Assembly: GCA_905397405.1 (NCBI GenBank) | Contig: CAJPVJ010000814.1 | Coordinates: 1 to 20,271, forward strand | Source of the DNA: Oppiella nova | Taxonomy: Eukaryota > Arthropoda > Arachnida > Sarcoptiformes > Oppiidae | Length of the DNA: 20,271 nt | Reading direction: 5' to 3' | Shown: positions 1-12,400 of the stretch, one piece after another | Layout of the letters: each line of letters starts with the position of its first letter | Numbering within the stretch: the stretch's first letter is position 1 | Translations under genes and position numbers: made by a program | The notes under the pieces: generated by a model | The model's input: the letters and a program-made list of their open reading frames with translations, nothing else | The model's database searches: none | What the model was told of the DNA's origin: nothing

Positions 1-3000
1 TTGCGTGCGAGAAGTGGTGGCCGATCTCGACGTAGTGGTGGCTGTGCTTCGGGGTGATGGCGAAGCGGGTGCTGTACGGGAAGCAGTGGGCGCTCTGGTA
101 GTGGGCGCCGGTTTAGTCAACGGCTTGCTTTCCGTGGCCTTAGGAGCGGTGGATCGGGTGGTTGTGGTCGTAGTTCTCGGCGCAGACGACAGAGTTGTCG
201 GACGAGTGGTTGCCGTCACTCGACTCGCAGCTGGTTTTGTAGGACCGCCGCCGGCTTTGGGGGCCGCAGTCGATGCGGACGTCAACCGAGAAGTGGATGT
301 CGGGGTAGTCTTCGGACGCACGGCTCCAGTAGTGGTCGCCTTCTTATCGATCGCTGCTTTTGTAGCCGACGCTGACTTAGCAGCCGGTGATGGCGTCTTG
401 GCCTTCGAGTCTTTGACCGCTTCATTGACCACTTGTTTGCAGACCTCTTGTAGTTTGATGGGTGTCTCAGGGGTCGGGACTTCCTTCAAGTCATCGATGA
501 GCTGGTGTTCAGTGTTCTGTTCGACGACAGTCTCAGTGGTCTTCACTTCTTCCGAGTTGTCGTTCACGTGTTGTTCAATCATCGGCTCAAATGAAGTCGT
601 TTCAAGAGCTTCATTCGAGTTCATTGAGAAATCCATTTGTGGGACACTCTCGACGGCCATCGGTAGTGATATCTCATGGGATTCATAGCTCGTCTCTTGA
701 TTGACAGCAATGGCCGACGTGTTTGTGGTATTAATAAGTGTCGTCTCGAAAGCTTGATCTGAATGAATGTCCGCTTGTGTTATAAATGACGAGACATTGA
801 TCTGTGAATCGCTTTGAAGTTCATTACTATAATTGTAGTCATTTTGTACGGGTTTCGCGTTTTCGTAAGCAATGGATTCGACATTTTCGGCGCCAGAACT
901 GAATTCATTGAAGTCTTGGTTCATGTCTTGATTATAACCATAGTTGGCTTCAACGACCACATCATTCACCACTTGATCCCAGACTTCTTCCTGTTTGACT
1001 GGTGTCTGGTTCGGCACAAACTCAGTGGCCTCTGCTCTTAGGGGTTGATCGATGTGCTGCTCGAATGCAGTCTTAGGATAGCTTTCATCGAAACCATAAT
1101 CATTATTAAACTCTTTGTCCACTGTTTCTAACGGCTCTATCGAGTTCTTCACGAAATCTATTTGATCCATAGTCTCGACGATAGGCTCTGATGCGTTAAT
1201 GGATGACTCAATCAAATCTTGCGGAACCTCTTGAGCCCCAAATTGTGACACTTGTGGTACAGATTCTGAAGACATGAAATCATCGAAGGGATGAGGATTG
1301 GAGTCATTGGACTCAATGTCTGCCATCAAATCAATGTCTTTCGATGTCTTTATCGGTTCCTCAAACTCGAAGTTTTGTTGAGTTTCTTGTGAATAGAAAT
1401 CCGGTTGAATCTGATTCTCAGATATTATATCGGGTTTCGATTCTTCGCCATTCATTGGTTCCAAATGAGATTCTTCGGTCTCGTGGCGCGCATTCAACTG
1501 ATGCACCACTTCTTCAGCTTCTTCTGGAGTCATGTGTTCCGAGAGCAGTGCCTCTCGAATCAAATCAGTGTTTGAATCAATTTTATTGATATCTGTCTTC
1601 AAATCATCGCTTTTCAACTCATTCTTCGACTCATTAGATCCCAAATGAAGTTCCGATTCGAGTCTTAAGGCGATGTCGTTTTGCTCCCAATTGTAGTCGT
1701 TTTCAATCCGTTTCGTGATTTCACTCATATCTGAGTTAATCTTTTCGTAAACAATGGAATCGACGCTTTCGGCTCCAGAACTCACATCATTGTAGCCATA
1801 GTTGGTGTCGTCGACCACATCGTTGAACACCTTTTCGCACACCTCTTCCAGTTTGACGGGTGATTGGGTTGGCGTCACATCATTGGGTTCGGGGCTCAGG
1901 TGTTGGTCAATGTCCTGCTCGAAGGCTGTGGTGTAACCGCTTTTGTCGAAACTGTTACTCATATCCAAATGGGTGTCCGCCGTCTCAAACGACTCTCGCG
2001 TGCGGTCCACGACATCAACATCTTGAGCGACATTCGGGTTGATAATCGGTTCAGACGTTTGATTCGAGTCCTGATTGAAGATTATTGACGACATGTTGTT
2101 GTCGAGAGCGTCGCCACTCATGGAGTTGTAGTCAACAAACGGTTCCGACGTCCTGATGGGTGTTGAGGCAAACGCCTGCTCTGAATGGTCTGAATGCACG
2201 TCCGCTTGGGTTACAAAAGATGTCGAAATTTCTGATATCTTCGAGATATTGATCTGCGAATCGCTGTGAAGTTCGCTGTTATTTGCGTTACCGATAAGCT
2301 GTTCGTCGAGTCTGTCGTTCACTACAAAACTATTTGTCTGTTCCCTTGAAAACGACTCGTTATTACCAATGGGTTCGAGGAAATCGTTTCCAACTTTATT
2401 GGAGTTTGCATTCAAATCATAGGAAACATTGAATGGATTATTGGAGTCATCTCTCGACACCTCATTCGCACTGTTCTTATCATTCATTCCCATCAGTGAG
2501 TCGTCGCTCATCTCAAAGTTGAGTTTCGCTTTATTCAAGTCCTGTGAACCTGTACTCCAACTCAGAGGTCCACACGAACTCAAATCAAACGGATTGTTGC
2601 CATTCTTAAGCATTTGCTCGAACTGCGAGTCGTTGTATTGGAAACCATTTCCGTTCAAACCGTTGGTCTCTTTCGGAGACATTGGTTTGAAATCCGTGGC
2701 TCTCAGTTGATCCATATCTTTAAAAAATATCACAATCGTTGTGATGTTATCACTGGAACCGTCATCTTTGGCCGCTTTGGACAGATGTGCGGCAATTCCT
2801 TCAGAGATTTGTTGGGCGCTATAGTCCTCGTGTTGACAGACATACTCGTAGACCAGAGACGTGGCGTCGTCTGCCGTCAACTGATCCCAGAGTCCATCGC
2901 AGGCCAGTATCAAGAAGTCAGTGTCCGAGCCAATCACCAGTTCAGTGACATCGGGCTCTGAGCTGATGTACGGCTTATGCTCGGGGTCTCCAACAGCTCG

Positions 3001-3423
3001 CGACACGGCTAGCGTGCCGTTCACTCTCCAGGTGTCGACATACGCCACGAAACCTCCCAACTCTTCAATCCGTTTGCGCTCCTCTTCGAGCTCCGGCTTA
3101 TGCGGAGTCATCACATCAATGGGTCGGCCATTCTTGACGACCACGGCCTGCGAGTCGCCCAACCATGCGATCCACAGCTTCTTCTGGTCCTCGACGAGCG
3201 CGCACAGAGCGGTCGACCCGCTTTTCCTGGACTCCCGGGCCGACCGCTCCAAGTAGTGCAGATCAGTGATAGAGAAGGCCTCCTTGAACGCCGCCACTAT
3301 ATCCCCGTCCAGAAACGCCTGAGTCTTGACTAACGTGTGGTGCAAGTGGGCCGACAGATAGCTGGCAGCGTCGACACCCGCGTGCCCGTCAAATATCGCG
3401 TAATAGTTGTATTGTTTGCTTGT
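1..3423 (-). other. PPM1 exon 4 (rest of catalytic domain and giant tail; partial)
   Basis: Acceptor with CTCTTATCTCCAG (AG at 3424-3425), then an uninterrupted frame to the window edge, residues 200-1340. It starts with TSKQYNYYAIFDGHAG. The catalytic domain ends near residue 440 (SSDNITTIVIFF). Residues 441-1200 are rich in Ser, Asn, Asp, Glu and Gln. Residues 1201-1340 are rich in Thr, Ala, Pro, Ser, Lys and Arg. No stop or poly(A) signal lies inside the window. Confidence 0.92.
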
Positions 3424-6400
3424 CTGGAGATAAGAGTTTTCAATTAATATTCATGTAATGCTTTTCAAAGTTTCCAAAAGTTTAAGATAAGTTTTCTACT
3501 CATTTATATTCAGTACAATAATTGGCAACAATTTATCTATTCGTTCAGTTGACTGATAAACAGTGTGTGCGATAATAATGAATTTATAAATAAATTGATT
3601 CCTCGTATGATTACTCCCATAAAACACTTATACATCAGCCCTTAAATAAGTTTTTATAAATGTTTATTTTGTCATAAATTCTCTATAACTTCATAACTAA
3701 TAAAAATTATTATTGCGGTATTATTACTAAGCATTAATGTGAAGCATTTTTAATATCCAACAAATTACGGGTAAACTTAGTTTCAGCAACAATTAATCAT
3801 TTAATAAGTAACTATCAATTGAATCACAAAAGCTTTTATATTTTCATCGCATAATACAACAAATATCATAAACTCTTAGATCATAAATATTGTTATATTT
3901 CAACACAATATTCATTCAACAAATGTTTGCATAAAATTATTTCCCGTTATGATAATCTTAGAGCTAATTATTCTCATATCAATCTTATGCCTAATTTATA
4001 TGTAAACAGAATTTGCTTTTGAAAACATTCAGATATTTCTGTTTCCCAAGTATTTCACGTATAAAAATAAAATGAATTTCCAACAAATGATTAATATTTT
4101 GATGAATAGATAATAACATTTAAACAAACAATTAATTAATTAAAAGGCGAGAGAACTGTACTGTAAATGAATGGCTAAGAATAAGATTGAAAAGTGTGGG
4201 CAAAAACGTTATACTAATCGAGTAGTAAAAAGAGATAATTAATTGTTTGTCAAAAATATCTTAACTATAAGAAAAAGCATGTCTTAGAAGTCGTGGACAA
4301 ATTAATGGATTAGAAATTTTAATTAATCGACAAAAACTTTTCCCTTTTCATAATTAGCAAGACTCGAGTCAATAAACGACTCATACTATTAGTATCCAAA
4401 ATAAACTCTGTTTACTGTCATTACAAATCAATAAACAATTAAATCCTAAAACTAAAAAACTAAAAACACAATCAAATTGAACGAAAAAAAGTAGAGGAAA
4501 TCAAAGGCTAGAAAAGTAGACTTACTTTCAGATTGAGTGCTTTATTGAGGTCGTGGAGCACGACATGCCTGTCCTCCATCTTCCTGCGGGTATTCTTGAT
4601 AGCACAGAGCGATGAGACAAATGTTTGTCCGGAATATTCTTTGGCGGTCTCGACGGCCAGCTCCGGGTTCTCTTTCCACGTGTTTATGTATTCGGTTAAG
4701 TATTCCAGTGATTGAGAGTACAATTCATTTGAGTGAAGGCCTGCCCGAGAGTGAGAAATGGAGAGATAAACGCAAAACCATTAATACAACAAATACTCGT
4801 TTCTCGCGAAAACGTATGAGTCATTCGGCACTCGTTTTTAATGCAATTATTAATATATAATTAATAGTTTTGCAAGAAATGGCAATCAAATAAATAATAC
4901 ATTAGACAGGAGTGGGGCAACCAATGGTGGCTACAGACCTGGTTTCGTGTTGTCCACACAGTCGTGAGATTCGCCACTGGTTTCGGCCAAACCTAGCTTT
5001 CGGGCCACTATTGAGGCCAAAGCAAAGGCCAACGGATACGGACACTTCCTATGGGACGGCACATACACTTCATTAGTCAATATACTACTTGAAAAATCAG
5101 TAATATTTGCCACAATTATTGCACAAATAGACACCAAATCAGCGAAACAGTACACTATTATTAAGAACTCATTAAAAAACTCAATAAAACTTTTCTCACT
5201 CTATGCGGTACTAGTCGTCGACATGAGTTAACAAAAGTTGTGTGAATTAAGTATAGAGTTATCCGTGTTTGTCGTCCGAGACACACAAAAAATGATTAAC
5301 AAAATGCAAGACTCGGAGTGTCTTTTAAGTCTATGTCTACTATACTGTCTGTATGTCTTGTATGGCCTAACATTTGTCTTGTATTATACAATATGTATAA
5401 ATAGCGATCAGAATAGACTCGCAAATATTTGAGATAAAAGTGAAACAATTTCTTATGCAATCAACGCATCAATGATTTCGACGTCAATTTTTGAAAGCAA
5501 TTCAATAGTCATTTAAACTCTTTTGCTAACCATTAGACTCTGTTTGCCGTATAAAAGGTATAAAAACTATTTTAGACAATAGCTATGAAACGATAGTGTT
5601 ATTCACATTGAATATCCCTATGAAATGAGATGGAAATTTGCATAAAAATTAGGACAGTCTGTGAGAATTTATAGTTTAAACATTAAACGGATAAAACAAG
5701 AAAAATAAAAGTAAATATAAAAAAGTTTATAATTGTGTACACAATGTATGTTATAACAAAAAACTACTCATACTTTGAGAATGACTCATAACATGATATT
5801 TAAATGCATCGATAAGTTTTAAATATCTTTTTATTGTATTTAGTTTTTTGTTATTCACATCAAAACAAAAAAATATTTACAGAAAAAAATGAATATAAAG
5901 TTTGTATTACAAACGAAAAATTGTTTTATTACTTCTAATACAAAATAGAAATAAATTATAAATTAAATTAAATTAAATTAAAGTCAGCGAAATGACATTA
6001 AAAACAAAATTTAATTAAAGACTTACAGCAATACTGAGCACTATTTTGTCAAACAATTGAGTGAATCAAATGAGTGACTATAAGACAAACCCTACGTTGA
6101 GTTCATAACACTAAATAAGTTGATAACAAATAACTTTTTTAATATCCCAAACACTACTGACTCTATGCTTAATAACCAAGTCTTGACTTCACATTAAACT
6201 AACGCTAATGTTATGTAATGTGTTTAGAGAAGTAGAAGTTCTTCTCATAATAATAATTACTACTGAAAAGGCTTTTTGCAAAACTTGTTGCAAAAGAGAG
6301 ACTTCAATGTAAGCATAAAATACTTCGTGCGCTTAAAATGAGAAATAATGGCTAAAAATACTAGTCTATAGTCTGTTGAATGCAGGCGAAAGTGTTGTGC

Positions 6401-9400
6401 ACCGAAAATATATACCATTTTCTGTCTTATATTAAATAACTTACACTTCAATGCAGACACAAACACCAAATGTCTGTTTATTTTCATAAGATATTTATGC
6501 AGACATACGGCCAGTAGAGTGAGTAGTGATGGAGTAGTAGTCGTATTGAGAATTTCAATTCAATGTTACTTATGATGGCTTTTGTTGACACAATAGATAA
6601 CACATAACATTGGCTCACAAACCAATCATTTGGTGATTGACAATAAGGGCCACGAATTCATTACATTTTGCAAAAATAAATCAAATATTTATCGCAGAAA
6701 AAACTTTTTTCTATACTAATTGTCTGAAGGAATTTCATACAAAAAATATACACTAAACAAAACTATAGAATATGTGGCACAAGAGTTAGTACACCTGTTC
6801 CACTCGCAAACAACACTTTATATACCTGTACCTCAAACTCATACAATATATTATGAATTACAAGAACTTCGAGAATTTACCGCAAAATGCAAAAAAAACA
6901 TGAAATCAAAATACATGTTTAGAAAATTATTAAAAAATGCACAAAATTTCGATAAATTATTTTTTGTTTTTATATAAACTTTTTCTTATTGAATAAATGC
7001 ATAGTTTGTGCGTAAAAATGCATTTGAATACTGTAGGAAACCTTTGGGACAGCAATAACAATAAAAGTAATAAAAAAATTTCATATAATTTTTGGGCACA
7101 AAATAGTTGTCGGCAATAATAATTAGCGTTAAATAGATGTTTCATGAGATCTACTCAAATGCCATCAAATGTACACCTATTTTGACAATTGAGATGAAGT
7201 GAGAGAATATAATACAGATTTAAAGTGTATTATGAAATACATTATAAGCCAATGACCCGAAGCCAACATTGGATTCAAGTTTTTACAGTCGAAACACAAA
7301 ACAATATTTTTGAAGAGAAAGGAGATGTGAACACGAATTCTGACATTTTGTTGCCATAGATTAGCACTGAATTTATATCAGCTTTTGTTTGGGTACTGGA
7401 ATCGGTCTCAACGTATCGGTTGAGTACAGTAGACATGGATTGGGTTGCGAAAGAAGTTATGTTTAATAAGAGATTAAACTAAACATTGTTTTCAATATAA
7501 ACATTCAAAATATGCATTGTTTCGCATATTTGTATGCAATTCTTGGCATTGTATTACTAAAACAACACATTATACCTTCAAATAAGTCTGCATTTTCTTA
7601 TATGGATCTAAATCTATGCAAAATATTTAGCCGGTTATCAAAAATCATCAATTATTCATAGTTTTTAATCAATTCATATCCAATGAACAATAGATTCATC
7701 ACATTATATAATAAATTCTCAAATATTCAGCTATGAATGGGAAAGCATTTTTGGGAAACACATGTAAATGTCTCGAGTGATTAGTGTTTGACAGCACACC
7801 ATATACAAAACCTATGAGACGTCTAGCCTTTTAATGAATGGAAATATGAAAATAATAAAATACAATAAAATAATGAAAACCCTTTCCCATCGACTCATAA
7901 ATAATACACACAATGATAGCAACGAAAGTCACAAATGAATACAAAACGTATCATAATTTTCGGCTAAAATAGCTGTCAAACGATCGTTAAATGTTTTTCG
8001 ACAAACACTTTGTGTTAAAGTAATTCCCGAAAACATTAGACACAAAGTGTTGGCTCAAACGTGGGGCAGATTTCTCAGACCGATATATACGATAAAACAT
8101 ATATCAAAACCAATTCACACACTCGTACGCAAAGACACATAAATATTGTTTTATTGGTTGCATATGTCGTAAAAAATAACTTATAGTATGAGACAAAAAA
8201 ACGAGACCCAAGTCTCAAACGATTGCAATCGAAATGAAATATATTATGCATTCATATTTGCATTCATTAAAATAAAAATCAAATAACTTCTCAGCCCATC
8301 GTCTAAGAATTTAATTCATTAATAAATAAAATACAAATAAAATTTAAAAATTCATTGAACTTATCAGCAAAAAACACAAAATTTAGATCTCATTTGGAAA
8401 TCGCATTAAAAGTATTACATAACATAAAAATGTCAGATTTTAATATTCATTCAATCGTTGCATTTAATAGTAATATATTTCGTATCGAAAGTGAAAAAAG
8501 ATATTTAATGCAAAAAATTAATGTTTTGAAAAACTGGTTGAGAAAGAAGTGTCTGAAAGCGATTGGAAAGTCAGTCACAACTTGTTATTCAAGCGATTAT
8601 TTTATTCAGAGAGAGAGAGAGACTGCGAAGACACCGATTGTCTACATTCGGTGCACATCTCACAGTCAGTCCGATGGCAGGCATGGGATGGCATTATGGG
8701 AATACCGGTCACAACCATTACATAGAGACCCGATCGCACACTTCCGTTAATGGTCTACCAGTCAAGCAAACTTCCATCATAGGCCTACCCCTACCCGTCC
8801 TACCAGTGCCTTCTCTAATGAACAAAACTTTTATTGCAAGTAATGATCACAACAATCGTTACAGTAATGGATGAGACCATTGATAGGGCAGACAAAACAC
8901 ATTATATACCACTCTATCAGACATTAATTCAATTCTATAAATACTATTTGCTATTAATTTTGTAATACTTATCTATAAATTGAAATCAAACACACATTTG
9001 TGACATAATTATTACACAAATACATTCAATCAAAAACTATTTTAAGCCCTATTTTAATGAAAATAAAAGTCAGATAATGATAGCAACAAAACAATAATAA
9101 TAATTATTATCTGTTTTGTCTGTAATCTAATTTAGCTTTTATTTCGCTCATTAATAGTTAAGAAGTAAATTTCTATCGCATTGAGTAATTAGTGAACAAA
9201 ATAATAATTATCGTTGGAATCGATTCATTAGATTTGCAACCAAAATACAAAGTATACAAAAAAATATGACTGAATCGAAAATGCATTGAAATTGTGAACA
9301 AATATTTGCCTGCAAATGAACTCCAATAAGTCGATTGAAAAAACAAAAAACAAAAAATTAAATACAATTTTAATAGCATTACAGCAAAAGGTTATCATAA

Positions 9401-12400
9401 CAGAGAAATCTGTTCATACAATACATGTTTAGAGAAGATTCTGGTATTCAAAGCATTTATATATTTAAATTCAGTTTAAATAATACACTACAAACAAAAT
9501 GAATTACAAAATAAATTGTTAATCGCTTTCTAATCGGTTAAACTAATAATAGAGTAAACCATTTGCCAACAAAAAATGATAACCAGTTAACAGTGAATTT
9601 CCAAAAAACAAAAAATAACTCAAAAATGCTTTCATAATATTTAACTCTTAAAAATCTAATCTAATTGTTTGGCAGTCGGATCTCGAAACTCAGATATGAA
9701 ATCAAAAAACAAAAATTAAATGAAAACAAAACCAATTTTCGATAACCAAATTTTACGACCGATTTTCAATTAATCATTCAATTTAATAAACTGTAAACAA
9801 AATTATCATTTATTTCGTGAACTCGGGTTAAAATGCAAATCAAAAATTCAATATTAATGTGTAAAACAAGCGCCGATTCAATGCATACCATATACAGTAA
9901 GAGAAGAGAAAATATCTTCAATTTTATAGCAAATAAATCTACGTTTGATGGCAAGTCCAGCCCTACCATCAAAATTTAGAGACCAGTCTACCGGTGACTA
10001 CCAGTCCTACAACATTCTTATCGAAAATGTGAGCTATTTTTGCCAAAACTCTATATAAGGGTTTTGCCTTTAGTTTTCTCATTTTATCTTATCGTTACTT
10101 TTCATTGAAAAAAGTATTCAACATTTGATTTACAGCGAAATACAAATTATAATAATTATCAATGAAAATAAATCATACTTTCACTATTAAAACTAAAAAT
10201 TTTAATTAAATTTATAGTAGAAATTTACTCTAAATATTAATTATACACTTAAAACAATACACGATATTCTACCAGAAATCCGGTGAAAAATAATAAGAAT
10301 TTCATTTCCAATGTTAAACTAATTTACAAAATCAACTCATATTTCAATTAACTTCGACTCAAATTCTCTCATAAAACTACAAATATTATAATAAGTTGTA
10401 TATTAAATTACAGACAATTTTTGTCATAGTAATCTCAATCTATTCAACACTAAGAGATAATCTAACACTGAATGCAAATATCATAAAAATTCCACACAAT
10501 AAACAGTCAACAAAAAAGTATTTGACTAATGCTTGGAAAAAAACAATTATTGTCAAGCAATTTGTCACAAAGTAAATGATTTTAAAAAAGATATACTTTC
10601 AAAATTCGCTTTCAAAATCTCTAAATTCTAGCCCTTAATGAGAGATCAATTGTATTCACAATTTGTGTGTTAATTAAAGACTCGTTTTTAAAAAGTTAAC
10701 TCAGATATAGCAGATATAACTAGATAATTAGATTTTAATATTGATAATTGTATAGTCGAGCACACAATAAGTGTCAAGATCCCTTAGATGTCTCGCATTT
10801 TCAACACAATATACCTTATTATCACTATTTCTACGAAATTTATGCAAACATCTCATCTAATGATACAATTCATAAATTTTATATCAATTTAAAAATACAA
10901 TTCACACCATAATTAACATAAAATATATATTAAAATGTTTTTTAATGAGGATATCTTTCCTATTAATGGCAAACAGTTTGCATACGAATAGTCTCATTGT
11001 TTTCAATACATTTTGAATTGTTTTCCCCATATTTTTAGATTTTATGTCAGAATCGATTAATTAATAAACAAAATCTTAACGAATAGTCAAACGAACTAAA
11101 AGTATAACAAAAAAGAGAAACTTAACACTATTATAATAATTAGTGAACCTTTAAGTTAATGTTTTGCATAATTATTAAACTAATTTATAAATAAATACAA
11201 GTATTTCGCAAAACATTTTATATTTTTGTATAAAAATCGTAATTTCAATCTTTTTCTCACCAAAATAAGTCAGGTTTTTGTCAAATAATTAGTGAAATCA
11301 TAGGTAAAGACATGAAGTAAAGTGTGAGCCGAGAGTTGTGTATCTAATAAACACTTGTCTGATGTGTTGTTCATTATATTAATTGTTTGCAAATATTTCT
11401 CTTATTATTATTCTCTCATAACTGGAAATAACTATTCATTTGCAGACCTAATGTTATTTGGCGGCAGAGGAATGACATGAAATGAGAACAACTATTCATT
11501 CAATTCATACACATTTCAATACATCTATTCATAATCTCGTATATGAAATATCGTATTAATTAAAAATACATTTATTACTCAATAAGACAAAGGATTCGTG
11601 AAACGAAAAGTGGAAGAAATAAATTATATAATAATAATAGGAAAACGTGTTAACACTTCTACATTGCATTTGAATCGCATCTGCAAAACGTATAAACAAT
11701 TGAAAGACAACTTAAAAGCAAAAGTTTGAGACGAATGTCAATTTCGCAGAGGATTTTCAAAACAAGACTTTTAGTACAGATATTTACTATGGATCGGGAG
11801 TGACATAACGTTGTACTGTATCTGCAAATCATGTCTATAAATAAGTTTATTACTAAACAATACATAACAGTCATCGTGTGTTTCGCACAATTGAGACAAA
11901 TTGTAATGTTTTCTATCGAAAGCCATAAAAATATGAATAAATATATTTCGTATAAATGTTTAATTGAATCAACAAAACGTACTCTAATATTATAATGAAA
12001 TGATAGCTTAAGATAGCGTTTAATTGACACACAATAGGAAAACCAGAGAGAAATGTATTCACAAGAAACGATTGAGTCATTGGATGGCAACAAATGATCG
12101 TACGTTTGGTTACCAAATGTTTGGCTACGAATTGACGCCTTTATTAACGTATTGATCGCTATTACAGTTAAATAACTTATAAAAAAGACAATCCATTCAA
12201 ACCATTACTATTAAGCCTATGAATCAAACTAATGGCCAAAACAGTTGTGTATTTTTCATATATAAATAGTAATCATAACGTTATAATGGACTGTGGGTTA
12301 GGTCAACGTATGATAAGCTGTTGACTCCACACCCAGACAATACAGACAACAATTGAACACAAAGTTTTAGATAAGAATAGAGAAAAATTCGGGTAAAAAA

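Noticed and set aside
5-688. Plus-strand open frame of 227 codons, Val/Ala/Gly-rich
   Set aside because: It is the antisense of the Thr/Ala/Pro-rich end of the PPM1 tail; the minus frame continues a clear PP2C gene and the plus frame has no family resemblance.
841-1500. Possible PAM2 (PABP-binding) motif, from QLNARH at about residue 841
   Set aside because: The Phe-Pro part of the PAM2 consensus is missing, so the match does not hold.
8355-8750. 131-codon plus frame in PPM1 intron 1
   Set aside because: Starts at a non-ATG codon, runs through a (GA)n microsatellite, and has no recognisable domain.
10052-10060. TATATAAGG, TATA-like string in intron 1
   Set aside because: Such strings are frequent in this AT-rich DNA (others near 5396 and 12261) and no gene or initiator follows.
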